Assembly: GCA_002917775.1 (NCBI GenBank)
Contig: KZ627149.1
Coordinates: 227,689-291,688, forward strand
Length of the DNA stretch: 64,000 bases
Direction of reading: 5' to 3'
From: Glaciozyma antarctica PI12
Taxonomy: Eukaryota; Basidiomycota; Microbotryomycetes; Kriegeriales; Camptobasidiaceae
In this document: positions 43,505-54,647 of the stretch, in pieces
Position numbering within the stretch: the stretch's first letter is position 1
How the letters are laid out: each line of letters begins with the position of its first letter
The notes under the pieces: generated by a model
Seen by the model: the letters and a program-made list of their open reading frames with translations, nothing else
Databases searched by the model: none
Told to the model about the DNA's origin: nothing
Position numbers and translations under genes: made by a program

Positions 43505-46380
43505 CTACGCCGCAGCCCTTGCGAGCGCTCCCAAGCTCTTCAAGAACTCCCCCGGCTCGACAATCTCCGTCGCACCATACGTAATCCTCTTCCCCGCTCC
43601 GACGCTCCTCGCGGCCCACTCCCCCAAATTCCCATACTCGACATAACTTCCCCCACCCACGACAAACACCATCGCCTCGGCATAACTCTGTCTCGCCCCC
43701 CTCGCCGCTCCAGGTCGCGCAGTCCCACTCCGCCCGGCACGAGGGTCAATGAGGAGGTAATCGTCCGTATCTTGTAGCGCCTGCGTCGAAGCCGAGGTAG
43801 GGTCCATGAGAGCTTCGACGAGGCGAGTGACGATAAAGTCCTTGCGCGCGGGGAGGAAGTTCTTGACGCCCGAGATGAGGTTGTCGAGTCCTACGCCGCC
43901 GATGCCGCCTTCGCGAAGACGATCGGTGAGCTGGGAGGGAATTAGTGAGGGAGGAGAGCGGGGGAGGAAGGTACGTACGCGGTTCGAGATGGAGCTGAAG
44001 CCACGGAAGAGTTCTCCGCCGGGCGTGCTGGTTACTGGTGGAGCGGGCGAAGCGGTGAGCGACGACATCCGGGTGATATCCCTCAACCTGTCGAGCCAGT
44101 TGTATCAGCTACCTTCACCGGAAAGCAAACGGAAGAACGCACTTCTTCGCGTACTCGAATGGCGCCATGTCCACTCCCGTCTCCTTGAGCGCACGCTCGA
44201 ACTCGGCCAAGTCGTCCTTGGAGATGACATTGTCGGGCGTCGAGAGGAAATAGCACAGAAGAAGCCTCAACTTGTCCTCCGGGTTCTCCTTTGAAGGATC
44301 CCGAATCGCGTCGAGCATCAACGTTTTCGACTGCTCGCTCCCACCTGTCAGCTTCCCGATCAGCAAGGATAGAGAAACGAACGCACCTGCTTCGTAATGC
44401 TCTCCTCCATCTGGAACAGCGTGTCGAGTCCTCGCGACTTGATTCCCTGAAGCAGCGCGGTGGCAATGTTCATGTGGGCGTCGAGGGTGTGTTTTCGCGC
44501 CGTGAGTTCGGGAAGAGCAGTGATAGCCGCCTTGAGGTTCGCGGCGTTTGAGGAGATGTCGCTGCAGGTGCCATCGTCAGTTCCTCGACCTCTGGAGCGG
44601 AAAGGAACGACGCACATCTGTGCCAAGTCGTTGATGTCTCCGACGCCCGTAGACCGCGTGATCTCACTTGCGTCGACCTTGTACCTGCGCGTAGAGTTAG
44701 CTCTGCCACGATCCCTGCACAGCGAGAGCAAACGCACTTGTTCAACTCGAGATCAATCTCCTCCGCGACCTGAGGGAACGGGTTCGCAGCGTTCTTGGCC
44801 CAAAAGAAGTCCTTCGCATCAAGGTCGTACGACTTCTTTTGCAGTCGACCGCCCTCCGGTGCCTGGCGTTTCTTGCATCAGCTGCGCGTCCTCTAGCTCC
44901 GCCGCAGAGAAAGGAACGCACCTCGACCGCCACTCGGTTCAGCTTCATCCCCAAGACATCATGCACGAGCGCCTGGTACGTCCAGCTGTGGCTAACCATC
45001 GGCACCAAATCGACATTGCGATCCAGAATGACCAGCACTGCTCGAGCCTCGTTAGCTCCACCTCCGCCCGATGCACGAGAAACGGAACGCACGCGGTCGA
45101 CCAAACGCCCCATCTCCACTTCCACCAGCATGCCCGGGGAAAACGTTTCCGCCTCTCGAAGCTGCTACGAGCTTGCGAAGCCTTGCCTCGAGCTTGCGCG
45201 CGACCATCTCTGCTGCGTTCCCCTTTGGCGCGCGGATGAGCGGAAGTTGTCCTGCGTTTCCCGTTAGCTCGGTCCTCCTTTCCTTTGTGAAGTAGACGCA
45301 CCCATGGTGACGAGAACGGAGAAGAGCCCTCGTGCGATCCGGTCTGTCACTTCTTCGATATCGGCCTCGTTGGCGCGAGGGTCGTTGAGCTTCTCGTACG
45401 TGCTTCGTTCGGCGGATAGGTCTACGGCGGCGGTGGAAGAGGTAGGAGTGGCGACGGAGGGGGAGAGGGAGAAGAGGGAGGGGGATAGGACGAGGAAGTC
45501 GAGGTGCTGGTCAAACACCTGTCCAACGTCGTGTCAGCCGCCTGCCACCCAACAAAAACGCCATGACGCACCTGCTCAACACCTTCAACACTCCCATCCC
45601 TCGCGACCGTCTCGGCAAACTCCTCCATCAACGGCCGGCTCAGCGCGCTCGTAAAGTTGACGTAGCTCGACGCGTAAAGCCTCTTTTGTAGGTCGGCAGC
45701 GATGCGCTGGATGTTGGTCGAGGTGGGGGAGACAAAGTAGATGGCGGGGACGTCGGGGAGGGAAGGGCGGTCGGCGTGGAGTTGCCTGTGTGGGGTGAGG
45801 GTCAGCGACGTGGAGGTCTTGGAGTGGGTGCGAGGCTGGGGTCGAGGGGGCGTCGGTAGTGGTGCGCTGAGAGTTGAAAGAGCTACTGAGAGCTTGTACT
45901 AGTCCGCTCCAACGATCTGGTGAGGACGCAGGACCCTCGTCGACGCGATCCATCCGCAACAGCCGCCGTGCTGCTCAGTCGGCGCTGAGACCAACGAGCT
46001 CCTCCCCTTCCAGCGCCGTTCCTCCATAACCTCCAGCTGCTCCATCTCGTGCCCTGCCCCGTCCTCGTCCAGCCCCATCTTCCCTCAGCCAAAGTACCGG
46101 CCGGTCGAACTCACATGTGGAGGGTGACGCCCTGGTCCCTCAGATCCTGAACGCGCAGGCTCGTAGCCACGATATCCTGAGCCACCTTGTCCATGATCAA
46201 CACCTTCCATGTCGGGATTGGTGCGACTCCTGGCTGAGAAGAGAGAGATGGCGAAGGTGCTGAGGCGGAGGAAGGGTTGAGACTGAGCAAGTGACTGAGT
46301 GCAGCGAGTTGGTGATCCCTTAGGGTTTGTTGTTGTTCGGGTTGAGCTCCTCCAGCTGCTGAATCAGGCCGGCTCGACAT
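43505..46380 (-). CDS. SLY1: SM protein Sly1 (ER-Golgi vesicle fusion)
   Basis: Sec1/Munc18 protein that binds the syntaxin Sed5 and promotes SNARE assembly in ER-Golgi traffic. It starts [18 protein letters not shown] (ATG 46380), then [167 protein letters not shown] and [19 protein letters not shown] (Sly1-specific end). About 680 residues, many short introns, one of 329 nt. Clean frame. Confidence 0.93.
45786..46114 (-). other. Unusually long intron (329 nt) in SLY1
   Basis: It separates exons encoding GVTLHM and QLHADRP, which are adjacent in Sly1 proteins. Donor GTGAGT, acceptor CACAG. Other introns in this window are mostly 45-80 nt. I see no C/D or H/ACA snoRNA boxes and no exon-like frame that fits. 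Confidence 0.75.
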
Positions 46381-46516
46381 GTCGGGCGAGAAGGAGGAGG
46401 GAGAGCGTCCTCGCTCGCCGTTACCCTGCAGCCTGAGTGACTCGCGTCGAGACTGCTCCTCTTGTCCTCCCGCCTCTTTCTGGTTCCTTTTATACCCGCT
46501 CGACCTCAGCGTATTC
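46381..46516. promoter_or_regulatory. Bidirectional promoter, SLY1 and SLH1
   Basis: 136 bases separate the divergent ATGs of two conserved housekeeping genes. No clear TATA element; no repeat seen. Confidence 0.5.
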
Positions 46517-49500
46517 ATGGCTGGAGACCCACGAGACCCCCGGCTGTCGTCCTTCCTTTCCCTCCTCGACTCCCTCTCATCCCCTCCAGCACTCGACGCT
46601 CTCCAGCCAGCACTCGACCTCGTTCGTTCCATCCAGCCCGCCAGCTCGGCGACACCTTCATTCGACAGCCCACCCCTCGACACCGATCCCTACTCCTTCC
46701 TCCTCCACCCTCCACCCCTTCCATCCACCTCCAAAGCCGCACCCGTCTCCGGCCTCGACTGGCTCCGCCTCTCCCTCTCCCCAGCTCTCGCCAACGAAGC
46801 TCTCGCCATTCTTCAGAGCCCTTCCTCCGATGCCGATATCGCAGGAAGCTTGCTCGAGCTGTGGGGTTACGAGGGGATCGAGCAAGTCGGAGAGGCAGTC
46901 GCTCGGCGGTCGGAGCTCGTCGCCGCTGCTGCTGCCACTGAGGGTGCGAAGGAGGTCTATCAGCCTACGTCCGAGCCCTCGTACAACTCTGCCCCGGATC
47001 CAGCGGGACCACGGCAGCTTCCACCGCACTTGATGGAGGGGAAGCGAGGGCACACTCCTCAGGCGCAGCTCACGTTCAAGACTGCTGCTGATGTCGCGGC
47101 GGCCAAGAGGGAGAAGAAGGCGGCGAGGAATGGGAAGGGGAAGGAGAGGGACGAGGATGAGGTCGATCTCGAGGAGTGGGAGAGGATCAGGGAGGAGAGT
47201 CTGGCGGTGGGACCTGGAGCGCTGGTGTCGGGCAAACATGTGAGTGGGCGTGCTTCGTGGAGCAGAACATGAGCTAATGGATTATTTGCGTTCAGCCAAG
47301 AGTAGTGGACGCGGTCAGGTACCCTCACGTCTACCTATCGCATGCTGGACCAGCACCTCCAGTCGGCTTCGGTCAACGCATGGCCATGCCCCTCGGAACG
47401 ACGCGAGAAGATCGTGGAGTGCGTTCCTCCTTGCTCAATTAGGCGTCTCGCTCACCCCACTCCTCCTCAGGAATACGAAGAGATTACGATTCCCGCACCA
47501 GCAGCAGTTCCCTTCCGATTCGACGAAGCTCTCCTCCCTATCGACCAGATGGATCCCTGGGGCCAACGGACCTTCCATGTGCGTTCAACTGGTTCGCATC
47601 TGCGAGAACCTCACTGAGCTCGCTCCCTTCGCAGGCGTACAAAACGCTCAACCGACTTCAAAGTATCGTCTTCCCCGTCGCCTACAACACGAACGAGAAC
47701 ATGCTAGTTTGCGCGCCTACCGGAGCCGTAAGCACTTCTTTTTCAGCCAAATCCCCTCGCTAACGCTCTCTCCTCTAGGGAAAAACCGACGTCGCGCTCC
47801 TCGCGATCCTCCGCTGTCTCTCCGGTCTCTGCGACACTCCCCTCGTCGGCAAATCCACGCCCTCTCTCCCTCCTCCAAGCACCTACAAGATCATTTACGT
47901 CGCGCCGCTCAAAGCTCTCGCTGCCGAGATCACGCTTAAATTCTCGAAACGGCTCGCGTGGGCGGGGGTCAAGGTGCGCGAGTTGACGGGAGACATGAAG
48001 ATGACGAAGAAGGAGGTGGACGAGACGGGCGTGATTGTGACGACGCCGGAGAAGTGGGACGTTGTGACGCGCAAGGGCGCGGGAGCGGGAGATGGAGAGG
48101 TGGCGGATGTGCGCTCTTTCTCGCTGCGCTAGTTTGGGTGATAGCTGATGCAGCGAGTGAGCAGAAAGTCAAGCTCCTCATCATTGACGAAGTTCATCTT
48201 CTGCACGAAGACCGAGGAGCCGTCATCGAGAGCATCGTCGCTCGCACCCTGCGACAGGTCGAGTCGTCTCAGAGCCTCATCCGCATCGTCGGTCTCTCCG
48301 CCACGCTGCCAAACTACGTCGACGTCGCCGACTTCCTACGGTACGTCCTCCTTATATTCCCACCTCAAAGCCGAACTGATAGTCAAGCGCAGAGTCAACC
48401 GCTACCAAGGCCTCTTCTACTTTGACGCCTCGTTCCGTCCAGTCCCTCTCGAACAGCACTTCATCGGCGTCAAGGGCAAAGCTGGAAGCGTCCAATCTCG
48501 CGCTGCGCTCGATAACGCCGCCTTCGACAAGGTACGTCTCCCCGTCCCTCCTCTCCTTCCAGCGCTGACGCCCTCGCACAGGTCGCCGAGCTCCTCAAAG
48601 CAGGTCACCAAGTCATGGTCTTTGTTCACGCGCGCAAGGACACGGTCAAGACGGCGCAGACGATGAGGGAGAAGGCGATGGCGGAAGGGATTGTCGACCT
48701 GCTCGATCCGAATGAGCACGAGAAGTGGGGAGCGTTCAAGAGGGATATGGGGAGCAGTCGGAATAGGGAGATGAAGGAGCTTGCAGCCGTTGGGTTTGGG
48801 TGAGTCCTGAAGCCCGAAGGTGCGAGGGACGGGAGCTGATGAGCGGTGCAGGATTCATCATGCGGGAATGCTCAGGTCGGATAGGAACATCACGGAGAGG
48901 ATGTTTGAGCAGAACGTCACGAAGGTGCGCCTTCCTTCGAGAGTGCGAGTGGGACGTCGCAGACGCTAATTCTCGCACGCGCAGGTTCTTTGCTGTACCG
49001 CCACACTCGCTTGGGGAGTCAACCTCCCAGCCTACGCCGTTGTCATCAAGGGAACTCAGATCTACGATAGTGGCAAAGGAGCTTTCGTCGACCTGTCCAT
49101 TCTCGACGTGCTGCAGATCTTCGGACGAGCCGGTGAGTTGCGCGTTCGCCCTGCGCCATCTTCTTGCTAACGAACGCGAGTTTTCAGGACGACCGCAGTA
49201 CGAGAGCCAGGGAGTCGGCTACATCTGTACGACGAACGACAAGCTCGACCACTACGTTTCAGCCATCACTCAGCAACATCCTATCGAGTCCAAGTACGTT
49301 GCAATCTCTCCCGCACTCCTCGCCAGTACTGATTCCGCCACCCTCGCAGGTTCGTCGAAGGCCTTGTTGACTCTCTCAACGCCGAGATCAGCCTCGGGAC
49401 GGTCACGACGATGGACGAAGGCGTGCGATGGCTCGGCTACTCGTACCTCTTCGTGCGGATGCGCAAGAACCCTCTCCTCTACGGCATGGTCGCGACCGAA

Positions 49501-52500
49501 GTCGAGCAAGACCCCCTCCTCGGCAGCAAGCGCCTCTCCCTTATCACCTCCTCCGCCAAACGCCTCGTCGAGACTCAGATGATCAAGTTCGACCCCGACC
49601 TCGGTACGCTCATCCCGACTGAGCTCGGACGGATCGCATCGCGGTACTACATCAAGAACGCTAGTATCGAGATCTTCAACAAGATGTTCCGCCCGCGAAT
49701 GAGCGAAGCCGACGTCCTCGCCCTCATCGCCTCGTCGGTCGAGTTCAACCAGATCAACGTTCGCGAGAACGAGGTTCCCGAACTCGCCAAGCTCATCGAG
49801 ACGGTCGCGCCGTGCCAGGTCAAAGGCGGAACCGATTCGAGCGCCGGCAAGGTCAACGTCCTTCTCCAGGCCTACATCTCCAAGGCGTACATCGACGACT
49901 TTGCGCTCGTCTCCGATTCGGGATACGTCTCGCAGAACGCGGGAAGGATCGTTCGCGCGTTGCTGGAGATTGCCATGTCGAAGCGGTGGGCGCCGGTCAC
50001 GCTGGTTCTGATGGCGATGAGCAAGGCTATCGAGAGTGCGTCCGTTTTCCTCCTTCACTGCACCACCGAGCTCACCGTGACACGTTTTCAGAGCGCATGT
50101 GGCCCTTCAATCATCCTCTCGGCCAATTCGGTCTCCCCTCCGACCTCATGTACAACATCGAGCGCTGGGCGGATGACCTCTCCCTCAACGAGATCGCAGC
50201 GATGACGGACGCCGAATTTGGAGCTCTCATCCACCAGAACGAGCGACTAGGAGGCTTCGCAACGTCGGCTGCGCGCCAGATGCCGTCCCTCGCCGTCTCG
50301 CACGACCTCCAGCCCATCACGCACGACCTCCTTCGGATCCGACTACACCTTCGTCGGTCGTTCAACTGGTCGGAGACCAGGCACGGGACCGCCGAGGCAT
50401 TCTGGGTCTGGATCGAGGACGAGGACAACCTCACCATCCTCCAGCTCACGAGGGTTCTCGTGCGACCGTCGACGACGACGATTCATCAGGAGTTTGTCGT
50501 CCCCGTCGCCAACCTTCCGAAGGCGCTGCACGCCCGCATCGTCTCGGACCGCTGGATGGGAGCCGAGGACGCTCATCTCATTCCCCTCGAGCACGTCGTC
50601 ATGCCGCCAGCTACCCGAGCTCACCTCCCCCTCCTCGAGCTTCCCCTCCTTTCAGCATCGGACGCCCTCGCCGACCCTATTATTCGGGAACACTACCTCA
50701 ACGAGTCGCCAGTCTTCGACCCCGTTCAAACGCAGGCTTTCCACACTCTCTACCACTCGTCGAGCAACGCGCTCCTTTGCGCTCCCTCAGCACCAAGTCG
50801 TGGGACTCTCCTCGAGCTGGCCATCTGGTGCGTGCTCTTCCTGTCGCAATTTGACGTCGTTACTGACGCCGCTTTTGATTCCAGGCGCGCTTTCAGTCGC
50901 AACCCGTCCTCGCGAGTCCTTTTCCTCACTCCAAGGAAAGCGCTCGCTCGACACGTCTTCGTCCGACTACGACAGACGTTCACTCAAGCCCTCGGTATTC
51001 CCACCCTCCTCCTCTCCCACAACCAAAACATTGACGACCTCAGCAAAACTCCCGCCTTCGTCGCCGTCGCTGCGCCGACTCCCCTCCTTCGTCGCCTACT
51101 CTCCTCTCCCACCCTTTTCGGCCAACTCGACCTCATCGTCGCTCACGACCTCCACGCGCTCGACCCATCCTACGAGCTGCTACTCTCTCGCCTACGCTGG
51201 GCCCACCCCACGGCGCGCGTCGTCGGTTCGAGCTCACCCCTCCTCGACGCCGAAGACCTCGCTTCCTGGCTCGGCGCGACTCCCCAATCGACCTACTCCT
51301 TCTCCCCCAGCACCCGATCCTCCTCCCTCGCCACCTCCTTCCAGCCCTTCTCGACTCCCCATTCGGCCTCCCTCCTTCGCTCGATGATCAAGCCCGCCTA
51401 CGCCTCGATGCGAACAGCAGCAGGATCTACGATTTGCTTCGTACCAAGTCGCGGTCAATGTCGCGCAACGGCGAAGGACCTCGTCACGCAGACGGCAACG
51501 GATTTCGAGGAGAGTTTCGTCGTCGGCTCGCTCGAGATGATCGAGACGTACTCGCACTCGATCTCGGATCCCGACTTGGCCGAAGCTCTCTCACACGGAA
51601 TCGCCGTCTACCACGAAGGTTTGCGGCCTGAGGAGCAACGACTAGCGCTCGAGCTCTTCGGAGCAGGCGCAGTTCGGATCCTCATCGCGTCGAGGGAGGC
51701 CTGCTGGACGCTCCCCGTGCGAGCGAGCCTCGTCATCGTCATGTCGGCTCAGTATGCCGTCGTCCGCACCGACAACGAGCGCGAGATCAAGGACTACCTG
51801 CTGGCGGAGCTCCTGCAGATGCAGAGCCTCGCCGTCCCTCCGCGATCGGACGCTTCGGCCGAATGCCTCCTCCTCTGCCAGCAGGAGCAGGCGGATCTCT
51901 ACGGGCGATTCCTCCTCCAAGGCGTTCCCGTCGAGTCGGAACTCCCTTTCGACTCCCTCCTCCCCTCGACCATCTTCGCCGACCTCCTCGCCGGCCGAAT
52001 CAAGCATCGTCAAGACGTCGTCGACGCCCTTTCTTGGACGTACGCCTCTAGTCGCCTCGCTTCGAACCCCTCCTACTACAGCACCCAAACTCGCGGTACG
52101 GCCGAGCACGAAGACCACCTCTCGCGCCTCGCCGACAGCCTCCTCGCCGGCCTCGAAGTGCGCTGCTGCCTTCTCTTCCGCGGCAAGATCGACTTCGAGC
52201 TGTCGGCCCTAGGACATCTGTTTGGCGAGAAAGCCGTCGAGCTGGAGCGGATCGAAGAGCTGCAGAAACTCTCGCTGGATCGAATGGTCGACCTCACGGC
52301 GCCGGCGGCCGAAGGGGAGGCAGCGGGCGGCGCACGACTGGACGAAGCTGCGTCGATGGATCCGGACGACCCACTCGTCAGCTTCCATCAGCGGCTGCCG
52401 CGAGCGGTGCGGGACGCGATTGGAGCGGGGGATACGGTCGCTGCGGAGACGTTTAGGCGGAGGATCCTTTTGGGGGCTTTTGCGGCGAGCAGGATCCCGA

Positions 52501-52562
52501 GAGGAGTGGGAGGGTTGGAGGAGGAGCAGGCGGGGTTGGTGAGGGGGTTGATAGATGCTTGA
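46517..52562 (+). CDS. SLH1: Ski2-like RNA helicase Slh1/ASCC3 with degenerate second cassette
   Basis: Helicase of the ribosome-quality-control trigger (RQT/ASC-1) complex that splits collided ribosomes. It starts [20 protein letters not shown] (ATG 46517). The segment [14 protein letters not shown]...YEEITIPAP is Slh1/ASCC3-specific. Cassette 1: [14 protein letters not shown] (about residue 343), [13 protein letters not shown] (DEVH, about 460), [30 protein letters not shown], winged helix, and Sec63 ([16 protein letters not shown]). Cassette 2: Walker A position reads [13 protein letters not shown], box [10 protein letters not shown], box [11 protein letters not shown], no GRAGRP; winged helix [18 protein letters not shown]. 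It ends about 140 residues later, without a recognisable second Sec63 domain. Roughly 1,800 residues against about 1,970 in yeast. About a dozen introns, clean frame. Confidence 0.93.
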
Positions 52563-52891
52563 GCGTAGATGCCAATGCCGTTTCGAGGGGAAAGTGCCAA
52601 GTCGAGAGCGCGACTTCGGCACGTGCCGGCGTGCCCTCCTCCTGGTCAATTTTGGCTCCAAACGTTCGCCTTCGCAAGACGGCACCAGAAGCTCCTACAC
52701 GCCTGTCTCCCACCCCACCTCCCGCTCGCCGTGACTCCTTCTTCAACCTCCCTGGCTCCCGTTGGAATGCAGCTAGCAAACGACACAGGCGCGTCGAGCG
52801 GGCCCAGCAGCCTCACCAACCACGATTCGGGGACACTCAGACGGGCGAGGGAGGTAGATCCTCGGCGGGTGGGGAGCTGCTTCCGACGGGG
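52563..52891. other. Intergenic region after SLH1
   Basis: 329 bases. Two ATGs (52569, 52764) open frames that stop at 52896 without a useful splice to the next gene. Probably SLH1 3' UTR plus the promoter of the next gene. Confidence 0.4.
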
Positions 52892-54284
52892 ATGGTGAGG
52901 GAGCAAGGCGAGGGAGGCGATGTGCGCAGCAGGAAGAGAAGGGGTTGGCGGCGCGAGGGAACGGCAGTTCGCAGAGCCAGGGTCTTCAGACGTCGTTTGC
53001 AAAGCTCAGACTGGAGCAGGAGGGGAGTGCGCCCGCGTTTACGTGCCTCAGCTCAGAGATAGAGGTCACTGTAAGTATCTACTTCCCTGCCTTCGTCTCG
53101 TCTCACGAAGCTTCCACAGACTGGCGCGGAACACGAACAAACCTCTTCATTCCAGCGGAAGTGCGCTATTCCCGTCCAGCTTTGCATGCAGCTGTTCGAT
53201 GGAACTGTTCTGGACGAGGCTCGCGTCAAGCTATGTACGGACAAGAACTTGATCGACCATATTAGATGGATTGACCTGTGCGTTCTGTTTTCTCCCGCTC
53301 CCTCGAGCAAAGCTGATATCGCTCGGTAGCGAGCTCACCATGGAGCAGAACAATGTCGGTCTGCCATCGAATCTCTTGCGAAGCCAGCTGACACTCGATT
53401 GAAGGCCACGGCATGGTCGTGGGAGCTGCATCGTCCCAGCGAAGGAGAGCTCGCGGTCTCTCTTCGTCCTGCTCCCAATGCTTTCGGAAGGACGGCGTGG
53501 TCGCCACTTCACGTTTCGCTCCAGTACACCATCTCCATCACTGCGGAGCATCCCGTTCGTTCTCCTGACTATTCTGATACACCAGCGAGCGCTAACCGGT
53601 ACACGCGCAGGAGGACCCACCGCTGCCGATTGACTTCACCCTCCAGCTCCACGCAACATCTCCGGCGGACTCGTTCAAGCTCGGTCGCGAGCTTCCGCTC
53701 GAAATCCTTCATGTCCACAAGGTGAGCATTTCCTTTTCTTGAAATAAATCTTCGCTGACCGCTTGGCGAGCGCAGCTTTCGATGCCCGACATTCGGACCC
53801 ATTCGCAAAGATTCCGTTTCGTCAAAGCGCTCATTCCTCGCTCCCAAATCGTTTCTGCCAACCGTGCGCTCTCTTGCCCACTCCCACCGCGCGCAAACTG
53901 ACAGCAGCTCCTCATAGCGACCATGTACCACTGTCCTCCTGCGTCATCGAGATGAGCACCATGCGCGGCGACATCGAGCCCGACGTCTTCCTCGCCAACA
54001 TGGCTTCTTCCAAGCCGTCGAGCCTTGCAGCGACTCAGCCCGCTCTTGCGACAACTGGCTGGTTTAGCCAGCTCAAACGAGCGTTCTCGAAGCGGTCCAT
54101 CGAGCCGCCTCCTTATAGCTCGACACCTTCTACTTCCACCATCGTCGTCATCCCAGCTTTTTATCACGTTGAGAAGGAGGAAGGAAGAGGAGGGAAACAG
54201 TCATGGGTGAGGAGGGGAGGAGCGAGGACCGAGCGAGCGAGCGAGGTTACGAAGGCGGACTCTTTATACACTATTTATACATAG
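52892..54284 (+). CDS. Unrecognised protein, possibly arrestin-like, with PPPY motif
   Basis: Proposed start MVREQGEGGD (ATG 52892), a 54-nt intron (GTGCGC donor at 52922), then SQGLQTSFAKLRLEQEG. Later exons give RKCAIPVQLCMQLFDGTV, EARVKLCTDKNLIDHIRWID, ATAWSWELHRPSEGELAVS, SPLHVSLQYTISITAEHP, PPLPIDFTLQLHATSPADSF, GRELPLEILHVHK and MPDIRTHSQRFRFVKALIP. The alternating polar/hydrophobic pattern suggests a beta-sandwich. The last exon is ambiguous: acceptor CATAG gives a stop at 53955, whereas an acceptor a few bases earlier gives a tail with IEPPPYSSTPS ending at 54284. A PPxY motif would suit an arrestin-type ubiquitin-ligase adaptor, but this is a guess. Six introns. Confidence 0.5.
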
Positions 54285-54647
54285 CCAACTTGTTTTTGCC
54301 CTACATACACGTAACGAGCCCTTGATTTATCGTTCTAGTGGCGGGAAAGAAGCGATTTGAGGAAGGAGAGCACGAGTGATTTGGAGGGCGAAAGCTGCGT
54401 TCGCACGTCGTTGGAGCTGGAGAGACTGGAACGGCAAGAGCGGCTGGGGCGCAAGTAAGATTGGAAGAGTAGCTCGAGCACAAACGCGAATCTCCAAGCG
54501 CGAAAGCACAGAAACCGAACTAGAACTCGCTCGCACCCAAGCTTTCTCCTCCTCCAACAACGCAGCAGTCCCTCTACAACCCCAGCGCAGCAAGTAGTTC
54601 CCCCTTGTCCCGCGGTTGAGGAGAACGCCTCTAGGGTCCATTACACT
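54285..54647. other. Convergent 3' flanks
   Basis: 363 bases between the unrecognised gene and the kynurenine aminotransferase gene. Only short frames without domain-like sequence. Nothing else seen. Confidence 0.45.
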
